Of a DNA stretch of 64,000 bases, positions 51,331-59,740 are shown in pieces. This DNA is from an uncultured Clostridium sp. (GTDB taxonomy: Bacteria; Bacillota; Clostridia; Clostridiales; Clostridiaceae). The position numbers and the translations under genes are program-made. The stretch covers positions 1 through 64,000 of the forward strand of contig CAKVLD010000009.1 in NCBI GenBank assembly GCA_934755305.1, given 5' to 3'. The notes under the pieces are model-generated. The model searched no databases and was not told where the DNA came from. It saw only the letters and a list, made by a program, of their open reading frames with translations. Within the stretch, counting starts at the first letter, position 1. Each line of letters opens with the position of its first letter.

Positions 51331-52809
51331 TTGAATAGTGATAAAGTTATAAAAACCAAAAACATTATTGTTCTAGCATCTTTAATTGGATCAATAATTG
51401 CTAGAGTCATATTTAACTTTTTATTTAAGGCACCATTAGATGCGAGTACTACATTAGTTTTAGCAGGAATAATATTATTACCATTAATCGGGTTATGTAT
51501 ATATAAACAGATAAATCCTAGAATAGTAATGACAGAACTTTGTGTTACTATGATAATTTTTATTATAGTTATGATGTCCATGAATCCAAGCTTAGCAAAT
51601 TATTGCATTATATTTTATTCAATGTTTGTAGCTGTATTATATGAAGATATAAGAGCTATCTTATTAACTGGTGTAACAGATTTTGCTTTTATCATATACT
51701 TTTTTATTAAATATAAAGAAACAGTCTTTAGTAATATAGATACAGCTCAGAACCTTACTTTTTTAGCTTTATATATCTTTTTAGGAATTATTCTTTTTTG
51801 TATATTAAGTTACATAAGTAAAAATACTTATAATAAACTTGAATTATCATTAGTTGATAATGAAAAAGTAACAGAAAAAAATAAAATACTATTAGAAAAA
51901 ACTAAAGTTAATTCTTTAGAACTAATTGATAACAATGAAGATATTAAATCTAATATTGATTCTACAACAGCATCTAGTAAACAAATTTTAGAAGCAACTG
52001 ATGAAATTACAGGAAAAGCAGTTAATGAAGTAAATGTAGTAAATGATATAAAAGGTTTTATAGAAAGTAGTGTCCATGAAATTAAGGAAGTAAAATCTTC
52101 AAGTAATGAAGTTACTGAATTATCAAATTTAACAAATAACATTGTTGGAACAGGGGTAGAAAAAGTAGCCGTATTAAATACAAATGTGACCAATATAAAC
52201 TCAAATATTAATAATGTTATGAAATTAATGGATATATTACTAGAAAAAGATAAGCAAATTTCAAATATATTAGTTACTTTAAATGATATAACAGAACAAA
52301 CTAATATGCTTTCTTTAAATGCTTCTATTGAAGCTGCACGTGCAGGAGATGCCGGTAAAGGATTTGCAGTTGTTGCAGAAGAAGTAAGAAAACTTGCTGA
52401 TAGCTCTAAAGACTTTACTGTACAAATAGATGGTTTACTAGAAGAATTTTCTCAAATAATTCAAACAGTTACTACAGAAATAAGTAACCAAAAAGAAGCT
52501 ATCGCAGTTTGTGATAATTTCTCAAAAGATGTTTCTAACTTATTTAATACTATCCGAGAAAATTCTAATGGTATACTAGATAAATCTACTATTGTTGATA
52601 ATAAAACTACAACATTAGAAAAACACTTAAATAATACTTTGCAAAATGTAAATACTGTAAGTGAATCTGTTGAAAATACGGCAGCTTATATGGAAGAAAT
52701 CTCCGCAAGTATTAATAACTTAACATCTAATATTGATAACATTAGTAAAAGATATTTAAATATTGATAAAATATCTAACGAAATGAATAATATAGTAAAT
52801 GAACTATAA
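51331..52809 (+). CDS. Six-TM methyl-accepting chemotaxis-type receptor
   Basis: A 492-aa signalling protein. About six TM helices (about 10-30, 38-56, 64-84, 88-105, 110-128, 143-163) with only short loops, no periplasmic sensor domain and no HAMP. The cytoplasmic coiled coil (about 170-492) includes the conserved hairpin tip EQTNMLSLNASIEAARAGDA and then GKGFAVVAEEVRKLAD (about 320-355), which contacts CheA/CheW. A membrane-embedded sensor of this kind suits a hydrophobic or membrane-soluble ligand. The start is TTG 51331, 8 nt after AAGGAGG. Whether it drives chemotaxis or another pathway cannot be told; no flagellar or che genes are in the window. Confidence 0.85.
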   Translation: MNSDKVIKTKNIIVLASLIGSIIARVIFNFLFKAPLDASTTLVLAGIILLPLIGLCIYKQINPRIVMTELCVTMIIFIIVMMSMNPSLANYCIIFYSMFVAVLYEDIRAILLTGVTDFAFIIYFFIKYKETVFSNIDTAQNLTFLALYIFLGIILFCILSYISKNTYNKLELSLVDNEKVTEKNKILLEKTKVNSLELIDNNEDIKSNIDSTTASSKQILEATDEITGKAVNEVNVVNDIKGFIESSVHEIKEVKSSSNEVTELSNLTNNIVGTGVEKVAVLNTNVTNINSNINNVMKLMDILLEKDKQISNILVTLNDITEQTNMLSLNASIEAARAGDAGKGFAVVAEEVRKLADSSKDFTVQIDGLLEEFSQIIQTVTTEISNQKEAIAVCDNFSKDVSNLFNTIRENSNGILDKSTIVDNKTTTLEKHLNNTLQNVNTVSESVENTAAYMEEISASINNLTSNIDNISKRYLNIDKISNEMNNIVNEL

Positions 52810-52812
52810 TAC

Positions 52813-52846
52813 AAAAAAGTGTGCTTATTATAAGCACACTTTTTTT
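52813..52846. terminator. Bidirectional terminator
   Basis: Perfect 15-bp stem AAAAAAGTGTGCTTA with complement and T-run on both sides, between the receptor gene and convergent nrdG. Confidence 0.93.
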
Positions 52847-53345
52847 AAATATCAAGTAAACAAACTTTATTTTCATTTAATGAAGCTTTAACATCTATGA
52901 CTCTTTGATTTTCTGATCCCCTGTACTTTAGGCTTATATTTCTTTTATCCAGTTCAAACCTGCCATCTATAAGTACATCTATACATTTTAATATTTTCTT
53001 CTTTTTATCATCTTTAATAATTTGTTCAAATGTATATCCAGACCAAAGCCATATAGTTTTTCCTGTTTCCTTCTTAATTCTTACTAGAAGATCTACTAAG
53101 GAATTATCCATGATTTGTTCCATAGGCTCACCACCAAGTATATTAACACCTTTAATATTGGTATTATTTACACACCCTATAAACTCATCTTCATTTTCTT
53201 TAGTCCATAGATTTCCATACTTAAAGTCCTGTAATTCCTTGTTAAAGCAGCCCTCACAATTATTAGTACATCCACTAACAAACAAAGTTGTTCTTACTCC
53301 AGGACCATTAGTCACATCATATTTTCTTATTTTTGCATAATTCAC
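52845..53345 (-). CDS. nrdG: Anaerobic ribonucleotide reductase activating protein NrdG
   Basis: Radical SAM activase that installs the glycyl radical on NrdD. The NrdG-type cluster motif is Cys26-x3-Cys30-x2-Cys33 (SGCTNNCEGCFN), followed by NILGGEPMEQ (SAM site) and LWSGYTFEQI. 166 aa. GTG 53345 is preceded by AAGGTGGGG; frame and spacing are good. It follows nrdD by 66 nt in the same operon, with a hairpin in between that could reduce nrdG expression relative to nrdD. Confidence 0.93.
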   Translation of the reverse strand: MNYAKIRKYDVTNGPGVRTTLFVSGCTNNCEGCFNKELQDFKYGNLWTKENEDEFIGCVNNTNIKGVNILGGEPMEQIMDNSLVDLLVRIKKETGKTIWLWSGYTFEQIIKDDKKKKILKCIDVLIDGRFELDKRNISLKYRGSENQRVIDVKASLNENKVCLLDI

Positions 53346-53377
53346 TTAACATCCCCACCTTAACAAGTATAGATTAA

Positions 53378-53400
53378 AGAGGTGATTTATAATCACCTCT
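53378..53400 (-). terminator. Intercistronic hairpin nrdD-nrdG
   Basis: Perfect 10-bp stem AGAGGTGATT with AATCACCTCT, 3-nt loop, then TTTAAT on the minus strand. Could be an attenuating terminator or an mRNA-stabilising stem. Confidence 0.65.
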
Positions 53401-53411
53401 AAATAATTATT

Positions 53412-55535
53412 CTATAAATGAAGAACTCTATCTCCTATTTCTGCTGTTCTTCCCTTATTCCAAAAATTAGTTCCAATATATCCGCAAGTTCTTCTCATTA
53501 CTTGCATTTCACTTTCATCCTTATTACCACAAGATGGACAATACCAAGTTAAATCCTCATTATTTAACTTTATTTCCCCTGTATAACCACACTTGTAACA
53601 TATATCAGGCTTTGTATTAATTTCTGCATATTGAATATTATGATATATAAAGTTTATCACTTGCTCTACTGCCTCTACATTTCTGCTCATATCAGGAACT
53701 TCTATATATGAAATACATCCTCCTAAACTAATATTATGGAATTGAGATTCAAATTTTAATTTACTGAAAGCATCAATTTCTTCACACACATGTACATGAT
53801 ATGAATTTGTATAATAAAGCCTATCTGTTACATTTGGAATTTCACCAAACTTTGCTTTATCCAATCTACAGAATCTATAAATTAAATTTTCTGCTGGAGT
53901 TCCATATAGACCAACAGCTAACCCTGTCTCTGCTTTCCATTTTTCACAAGCATCACTCATATGCTTCATTACTTCTAGAGCAAACTTTTCTCCTTCCTTA
54001 GTAGTATGGCTTACACCAAGCATTGCATATACCATCTCACAAATACCTACATATCCAAGAGATAAAGTTGAATATCCATTCTTAAGTAGCTTATCTATCT
54101 TTTCTCCTTTTTTTAGTCTTGCTATTGCACCATGTTGCCAATGTATTGGAGATACATCTGAGGTTGTGCCCAAAAGCATTTTATGTCTTGTTAATAAAGC
54201 TTCTTTACAAAGTTCTAGTCTTTGATCTAACATATCCCAAAAAAGATTCATATCTTTATTTGCTATTATCCCTATTTGAGGAAGATTTAAACTTATAACA
54301 CCTTGATTAAATCTTCCATACCACTTGTAATCTCCACTTTCATCTTTATATGTACTTAAATGAGATCTACACCCCATTGGTGGGAATGTATTTCCTTCAT
54401 AATTTTGTCTCATTATTTTAGCTGATTGATAATCTGGTACTAATCTCTTAACAGTACATTGAGCAGCTAACTTTGTTATATAATCATATTTACCACCTTC
54501 AAGACAGTTATGATCATCTAATAAATAAACTAGTTTCGGAAATGCCTCTCCTATTTCTTGACCTTTATAGTTCTTCATTCCTTTTAGTCTTTGATTTATC
54601 ATTTCTTCACAAATTAAAGCCATTTCTTCTTCATATTCGTGTCCTTCTTCAATTTCTAAATAAATTGTTCCAAAAGGTGCTTGCCCATTAGTGGTTTGTA
54701 AAGTAGATAATTGATATCTTATTGTCTGAACTCCATCTTTTAAGTCCTTAATTTTCATATCTAAGGCTAATTCTCTTGCAAGCTTTTCATCTTTATATTT
54801 TTCTAAATAAAACTTATAGAATTTATCTTCTGTAACTCTAAGGTACTTTGCAAGATGTTTTATTGTTATACTTTGTCCACCATATTGATTACTAGCTACT
54901 TGAGCTATTATTTGTGTTGTAACTGTACATGCAGTTCCAAATGACTTTGGTGTTTCTACTAGCTTTTCATTAATTACAGTCCCATTATCAAGCATATCTT
55001 GTAAGTTTATTAGACAACAATTAAATATTGGAGATAATGTATAATCCATATCATGCCAATGAATAATTCCTTCATCATGTGCTTGAACCATATGTGCTGG
55101 TATTAATCTTCTTCTCGAAATATCTTTAGAAACTTCACCAGCTATTAAATCTCTTTGTGTTGCTGCTATTACTGAATTCTTATTAGAATTTTCTTTCATT
55201 ACATCTTCATTCTTTTTATCTAAAAGACTTAAAATACTTTCATCTGTAGTATTCGTATTTCTTTTAAATTCTTGTACAGCCCTATATCCTTCATAAGCTT
55301 TTGCTGTAACTGCTTGTCCGTAATGAACCAATCTATCATATACATAACTCTCTATTTTATAAATAGTAGGTACTTCGTCTTCCTCACCAAATTTTTCAAG
55401 CGCATCATTGGCTATTAATTTAGCTATATCTGGTAAATAAATCCCGCTACCATTTTTCATAGCTTTAATTATAGCATCTTCTATTTTATTTCTATCGAAA
55501 ATAACTTTACTACCATCTCTTTTGATTATATCCAT
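53412..55535 (-). CDS. nrdD: Anaerobic ribonucleoside-triphosphate reductase NrdD
   Basis: Class III glycyl-radical enzyme that makes deoxyribonucleotides from ribonucleoside triphosphates without oxygen. An ATP-cone occupies the N-terminus (about 1-95), then the ten-stranded barrel, the C-terminal zinc site CYKCGYTG ... CPSCGN (near 660-680) and the glycyl-radical loop RRTCGYIGTNFWNKG with Gly685. 707 aa. ATG 55535 is preceded by TAGGAGG. Two NrdR-type boxes lie in the promoter region, so NrdR repression is predicted, as for other ribonucleotide reductases. Confidence 0.96.
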   Translation of the reverse strand: MDIIKRDGSKVIFDRNKIEDAIIKAMKNGSGIYLPDIAKLIANDALEKFGEEDEVPTIYKIESYVYDRLVHYGQAVTAKAYEGYRAVQEFKRNTNTTDESILSLLDKKNEDVMKENSNKNSVIAATQRDLIAGEVSKDISRRRLIPAHMVQAHDEGIIHWHDMDYTLSPIFNCCLINLQDMLDNGTVINEKLVETPKSFGTACTVTTQIIAQVASNQYGGQSITIKHLAKYLRVTEDKFYKFYLEKYKDEKLARELALDMKIKDLKDGVQTIRYQLSTLQTTNGQAPFGTIYLEIEEGHEYEEEMALICEEMINQRLKGMKNYKGQEIGEAFPKLVYLLDDHNCLEGGKYDYITKLAAQCTVKRLVPDYQSAKIMRQNYEGNTFPPMGCRSHLSTYKDESGDYKWYGRFNQGVISLNLPQIGIIANKDMNLFWDMLDQRLELCKEALLTRHKMLLGTTSDVSPIHWQHGAIARLKKGEKIDKLLKNGYSTLSLGYVGICEMVYAMLGVSHTTKEGEKFALEVMKHMSDACEKWKAETGLAVGLYGTPAENLIYRFCRLDKAKFGEIPNVTDRLYYTNSYHVHVCEEIDAFSKLKFESQFHNISLGGCISYIEVPDMSRNVEAVEQVINFIYHNIQYAEINTKPDICYKCGYTGEIKLNNEDLTWYCPSCGNKDESEMQVMRRTCGYIGTNFWNKGRTAEIGDRVLHL

Positions 55536-55635
55536 AATCCAAACTTCCTCCTACTATTTGTAAATAAAAAACAAAATATTTCTTTTGACGACTTATTATA
55601 CAATAATTTTTTTAAAATTGCACATGCAAATTTAA

Positions 55636-55682
55636 ACAGAAAATATTGTGTTTATCTTCCTACTAACCACTATATATCGGGT
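55636..55682 (-). promoter_or_regulatory. Paired NrdR boxes upstream of nrdD
   Basis: ACAGAAAATATTGTGT (55636-55651) and CCACTATATATCGGGT (55667-55682) resemble the NrdR palindrome ACACWATATMTWGTGT. They are 31 bp apart centre to centre, three helical turns, the usual arrangement for NrdR. No gene lies in the rest of 55536-55818. Confidence 0.7.
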
Positions 55683-55818
55683 TATATAAAGGTTTTTTAC
55701 AGAAATTTTTTTAAATTAAATTTTTATAATTGTTATTTTTTCACGGAAATTAAAGTTATAGATTTAATTTTTTGGATATAATCCTGCAGCTTTTGTATAT
55801 CTTTTTACTTAAATTATC

Positions 55819-57165
55819 TTATTCCACTTCTAATGTTATTTTACTTAACCATTTCTGTGATTTAAATCTTATAGAAAATATTATTGCCCTTATACATTCA
55901 TCTATAGCCATTGCTATCCATACCCCTACTAAACCAAGTCCTAACCTAACACCAAGAATATATGATAATCCTACTGCTACTACCCATGCAAAAATTCCAG
56001 TTACAGTAGCTGGTACTACAACATCTCCTATAGCAAGTAAACATCTTACCATAACTATATTTACAGCTCGTCCTATTTCTAAGAAAAATTCAATAAATAT
56101 TATTTTCTTTCCTAAGATCAAAACTTCTGGATCTTTTGTAAATAGACCAAAAATAAAATCACTATTAAAATATATAAGTAATGTTATCGTTAATGATACT
56201 AGAAGAGATATCTTCATAGTACTCCATACACGCTTTTCTATTTTTTCAGTTCTATTAGAACCAATTAGATATCCTATCACTATTTGAGTTGCTGCTGAAA
56301 TAGCTATAGTATATACATAAGCTACATTTGCAAGCATACTGGCATAAACCTTGGTAGCTATTACCGCTGTTCCAAAAGTATTAATAAAAGTCAATATACA
56401 CATTTGAGATAAACTATAGCAAAGATCTTCTGCACCTGTTGGTAACCCAATAGATAATACTTTTTTTAATGTTTTAGCTGGAAAAGGGTTAATATATTTA
56501 AACTTTATTCTTGCATCTGTTTTTCTTAATAATAGTATTATTACTATTATTAAACCTATAACTTTACTTATATTAGTTGATATAGCTGCTCCTACTATTC
56601 CAAGTCTTGGTGCTCCAAATAATCCATTTATAAGAATTGCATTTCCAACTATATTTAATATATTCATTACAATAGATGCAAACATAACTTCTTTCATTAG
56701 ATTATAGCTTCTAAGAGCTGCTGCTATAACCAAATATAGACCTTGAACTATTATAAAACCACATATTATGTTTAAATAATTACAAGCTTCATTTAAAATT
56801 ATATCTGGCACATTTAATAATATGAATAACTTTCTACTACATGTTATTAAAAGAATACTTATAATAACACTAATTGTTACTATTCCAAAAGTTGAAACTG
56901 TACAAACTTCCGAAATTTTCTTTTTATTTTTTGCACCTATATATTGTGAAACAAGTATTGTAGTAGAGATACACATAACATTTAGAAATATTGTAACTAT
57001 ATTAATAATCTGATTAGCATTTCCTACAGCACCTACAGATACCTCTGAATATTGGCTAATCATAAATTGATCTATATTTCCAACTAAAAGTTGTAATAAC
57101 AACTCTATAAAAATGGGTATAGACATTTTAAAAACTGTTTTTGTTTCATATTTGATTTCTTCCAA
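55819..57165 (-). CDS. MATE family efflux transporter
   Basis: A 448-aa twelve-TM antiporter of the MATE/DinF superfamily, coupling cation entry to export of drugs or other small organic compounds. N-terminal half: PIFIELLLQLLVGNIDQFMI (15-34), QYSEVSVGAVGNANQI. C-terminal half: GLPTGAEDLCYSLSQM (about 240-255), with inward helices typical of the family. Start TTG 57165 about 11 nt after AAGGAG. Monocistronic. Substrate unknown; no resistance claim can be made from sequence. Confidence 0.88.
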   Translation of the reverse strand: MEEIKYETKTVFKMSIPIFIELLLQLLVGNIDQFMISQYSEVSVGAVGNANQIINIVTIFLNVMCISTTILVSQYIGAKNKKKISEVCTVSTFGIVTISVIISILLITCSRKLFILLNVPDIILNEACNYLNIICGFIIVQGLYLVIAAALRSYNLMKEVMFASIVMNILNIVGNAILINGLFGAPRLGIVGAAISTNISKVIGLIIVIILLLRKTDARIKFKYINPFPAKTLKKVLSIGLPTGAEDLCYSLSQMCILTFINTFGTAVIATKVYASMLANVAYVYTIAISAATQIVIGYLIGSNRTEKIEKRVWSTMKISLLVSLTITLLIYFNSDFIFGLFTKDPEVLILGKKIIFIEFFLEIGRAVNIVMVRCLLAIGDVVVPATVTGIFAWVVAVGLSYILGVRLGLGLVGVWIAMAIDECIRAIIFSIRFKSQKWLSKITLEVE

Positions 57166-57244
57166 TTCTCACATTTCTCCTTGAATTTTTTAGCCAATAG
57201 ATTATATCATAAAAATATAATTTTAAAAATATAAGACACTAAAA

Positions 57245-57276
57245 AAAGAGATGCTTCTAAATCGAAACATCTCTTA
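57245..57276 (-). terminator. Terminator after carbonic anhydrase
   Basis: AAGAGATG and CATCTCTT, with inner TTC/GAA pairing, T-rich flank, shortly downstream of the carbonic anhydrase stop. Confidence 0.8.
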
Positions 57277-57305
57277 TATAATCTAATATATTATAAAAGT
57301 TATAC

Positions 57306-57977
57306 TTAATCTTCAAAAGTAACTTTGCCATTTAAATTATAGAAAGCTTCTACCACTTTTACTTTTCCTTTTTCTATAAGTTCTTTTATTACAGGATCTG
57401 CTTTTATTTGATTTGCAGTATTTGAAACATTTTTATGTGCCGCTTCATCTATAGATGAACTTCCTTCAATACTTGAATCTATTTTTGATATTAATGATCC
57501 AATATTTCCTTCAACCGGCTTATTTTCTTTCACCGCATTATATTCAGCTGTTACAGCCCCACAATTTTCATGCCCCATAACCACTATCAAAGGTGCACCA
57601 GCATGTTCTACCCCATATTCAATTGAACCAAGGGCATCTGTATCAACTACATTCCCTGCTATTCTTATATCAAATATTTCTCCAAGACCTGTATTAAACA
57701 CATTTGTTGGTGTAACTCTAGAATCAGAACAAGATACAACAACTGCATAAGGATTTTGTCCTTCTACTAATTGTTCTCTTCTTTCAGCAGTTACATTTTT
57801 TAATTCAGATTTATCATCAGTAAATCTTTTATTACCTTCCTTTAATAATTTAAGTGCTTCATCTGCATCAGATATTTTATAATTTTCTACTTGTGCAACA
57901 TTATCAGTATTTGTTGTACCACATCCTGCTAAACTTAAAGCTGCAAAAATTGCTAATCCTAATGACAATCTTTTCAT
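57306..57977 (-). CDS. Beta-carbonic anhydrase, lipoprotein
   Basis: Interconverts CO2 and bicarbonate. The zinc ligands are Cys83 (CSDSR, with Asp85 and Arg87), His136 and Cys139 (HENC) of the beta class. Unusually for a beta enzyme, it starts with a lipoprotein signal peptide, LSLAGC (lipobox Cys19), so it should be anchored on the outer face of the membrane. The first ATG, 57983, is only two nt after AGGAGA; ATG 57977 has normal spacing and is chosen (223 aa). It might supply bicarbonate or neutralise acid at the surface; a role near decarboxylating or acetyl-CoA enzymes is not testable here. Confidence 0.9.
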   Translation of the reverse strand: MKRLSLGLAIFAALSLAGCGTTNTDNVAQVENYKISDADEALKLLKEGNKRFTDDKSELKNVTAERREQLVEGQNPYAVVVSCSDSRVTPTNVFNTGLGEIFDIRIAGNVVDTDALGSIEYGVEHAGAPLIVVMGHENCGAVTAEYNAVKENKPVEGNIGSLISKIDSSIEGSSSIDEAAHKNVSNTANQIKADPVIKELIEKGKVKVVEAFYNLNGKVTFED

Positions 57978-58175
57978 ATTCATTCTCCTATCTACGACTA
58001 ATACTTCTACCTATTTACTAACTAGTAAATATACTACTACTACTACTTTCAAACTTCAAACTTTAAAAATTAGGATAAATAGTTGAATTTGCTGAATTTT
58101 TTACATTTATAGAAAAATATAAATATTTTTTTGTTATTTCTTTGAGCTTTTCAAGTTTATAAGTAAACTTATTCT

Positions 58176-59036
58176 TTATAGTATTTCACTTAATTCATTT
58201 CTTAATTCATTACTTATTTCAACAAGAGGTAGTCGTACCTCTCCTGAATCTATTAGCCCCTCTTTATATAATAAATATTTTATCGGAGCTGGATTAGGTT
58301 CCTTAAACAATTTTGGAATAAATCTACTTAGATTTTTCCATATACTTAGCGCAGATTTATAGTCATTATTTTGTATATGCTTATAAACTTTAATAAATTC
58401 TTCTGTTTTTATATGAGCTGAAGCCATTATTCCTCCATCTCCCCCTAAAAGTAGAGAATTATAAAAATATAAATCTTCTCCAGTTAAAACGCTAAAGTTA
58501 TCTGGTTTATTAATTAATAAGTCTATTGTTTGATTAAAATTTCCTGATGCATCTTTTACACCTACTATATTTTTCTTTTCAGACAACCTAAATAATGTCT
58601 CATTTTCTATATTTCTACCTGTTCTATAAGGAATATTATAAAGTATAATATCTAGATCTGTATTATTTGAAATGCTATTGAAATGTTCATATATTCCTCG
58701 TTGATCTGGTCTATTATAATAAGGTGTTACTGATAAAATACCTTGAACTTTATGTCTTTCAGCCACCTTTAATTTTTCTACTACTTCCTTTGTATTATTT
58801 CCACCAAGACCTACAAATACCGAAATCTTACCATCTGTAATTTCCATAGATTTTTCTAATATTCTTTCATATTCAACTGATGATAATGTAGGAGTTTCTC
58901 CTGTAGTTGCCAAAGGCATAATCCCCGTTACTCCTTTTTCTATATAATGATTTACTAATCTTTCATAAGATTTTAAATCAACTTCACCATCTTTAAATGG
59001 TGTTACTACTGGTATCCAAATTCCTTTAATATTCAT
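58176..59036 (-). CDS. dapA: 4-hydroxy-tetrahydrodipicolinate synthase
   Basis: First committed enzyme of lysine, diaminopimelate and (in spores) dipicolinate synthesis: condenses pyruvate with aspartate semialdehyde. TIM barrel with Thr44-Thr45 (TTGETPTL), Tyr133 (LYNIPYRTGR) and Schiff-base Lys161 (VGVKDASG). 286 aa. ATG 59036 after TTGGAGG. A lysine riboswitch with terminator controls it directly, so lysine should repress it. lysA, which ends the pathway, lies about 700 bp away in a separate unit. Confidence 0.95.
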   Translation of the reverse strand: MNIKGIWIPVVTPFKDGEVDLKSYERLVNHYIEKGVTGIMPLATTGETPTLSSVEYERILEKSMEITDGKISVFVGLGGNNTKEVVEKLKVAERHKVQGILSVTPYYNRPDQRGIYEHFNSISNNTDLDIILYNIPYRTGRNIENETLFRLSEKKNIVGVKDASGNFNQTIDLLINKPDNFSVLTGEDLYFYNSLLLGGDGGIMASAHIKTEEFIKVYKHIQNNDYKSALSIWKNLSRFIPKLFKEPNPAPIKYLLYKEGLIDSGEVRLPLVEISNELRNELSEIL

Positions 59037-59084
59037 TTTTTCTTACCTCCAAATACTTGGTAAGGGCTTTTAATAATTTTTTCA

Positions 59085-59118
59085 AAAAATTTTACCCATC
59101 ATATTTAAATATGATGGG
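59085..59118 (-). terminator. Riboswitch-controlled terminator upstream of dapA
   Basis: Perfect 12-bp palindrome CCCATCATATTT/AAATATGATGGG (59095-59118) followed on the minus strand by TAAAATTTTTT. Lies between the lysine aptamer and dapA. Confidence 0.88.
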
Positions 59119-59159
59119 CACAATAATACACAAAAATTCTTTTCATTTTAATTTTTTAT

Positions 59160-59316
59160 GTAGCCCTCCACTTTCGTGACAGTTATGTATATGTTTTATA
59201 CATACCCAGAATAAAATCCTGCAACTATTTTATTCTTCGGCTATTATACCTTTCGTTTATCTTCTAACATGTGCCCACTAAGACAAATTACTCTTTATAA
59301 ATAGCGCCTCTACCTT
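59160..59316 (-). promoter_or_regulatory. Lysine riboswitch (L box)
   Basis: Minus-strand aptamer of about 157 nt: starts AAGGTAGAGGCGC, has AAAGGTATAATAGCCGAAG, GGATTTTATTCTGGGTATG and ACTGTCACGAAAGTGGAGGG, ending GGGCTAC. These are the conserved elements of the five-helix L-box lysine riboswitch. With lysine bound it should promote the downstream terminator. Confidence 0.95.
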
Positions 59317-59336
59317 AAACTTTCCTTTTTCTTATT

Positions 59337-59365
59337 ATATTAACTCTTTTTTTATTTTATGTCAA
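59337..59365 (-). promoter_or_regulatory. Promoter of riboswitch-dapA
   Basis: TTGACA (59360-59365), 17-nt spacer, TAATAT (59337-59342); a TATAAT three nt further along is an alternative -10. Confidence 0.7.
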
Positions 59366-59366
59366 T

Positions 59367-59622
59367 TTATTCTTTTTGCTTTATTTTAAAGGTTTTTGGT
59401 GCAAATTTATAAATTAAATAAAGTGATAAGGGCACAAATAAAGTGGTTACAACAATTATAGTTATAGTAAAATAAATAGATGGTTCCTTAATTTTAAAAC
59501 ACCCAAATCTTATAAAATATATTATGTTATTTAATATTACAAATGCATCACTTATAATTAGCATTATTCAATACCTTCTTCTTACCAAAACTTTTACATA
59601 TATCATTTATTACTAAATTCAT
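59367..59622 (-). pseudogene. Remnant of deleted ABC transporter operon
   Basis: ATG 59622, after GGGGTGAT, encodes MNLVINDICKSFGKKKVLNN, the start of an ABC ATPase, but the frame stops at 59548. Overlapping in another frame, a 65-codon ORF (59367-59564) encodes IYFTITIIVVTTLFVPLSLY and then IYKFAPKTFKIKQKE, which looks like the last TM helix and tail of an ABC permease. A deletion that fused the two ends of an ATPase-permease operon explains both. The 65-aa ORF could still be translated (AAGAAGG at 9 nt) but is probably not functional. Confidence 0.65.
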
Positions 59623-59684
59623 TTAATCACCCCACACAATATTACCAATAAAACTTATTCATATCAATTTTTTACAATACAAAA

Positions 59685-59719
59685 AACCTTGTTATCTAAC
59701 AATTATATATAACAAGGTT
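59685..59719 (-). terminator. Terminator after lysA
   Basis: AACCTTGTTAT and ATAACAAGGTT, perfect 11-bp stem, followed by T-rich DNA; 22 nt after the lysA stop. Confidence 0.88.
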
Positions 59720-59740
59720 AAAATTAATATTATTTAATAA

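Noticed and set aside
55772..56287. 171-codon plus-strand ORF
   Set aside because: It lies antisense within the MATE transporter gene, has no ribosome binding site or family pattern, and mirrors the hydrophobic codons of the real gene.
58030..58046. CTA trinucleotide run
   Set aside because: Only about five units in A/T-rich intergenic DNA; not enough for a functional microsatellite claim.
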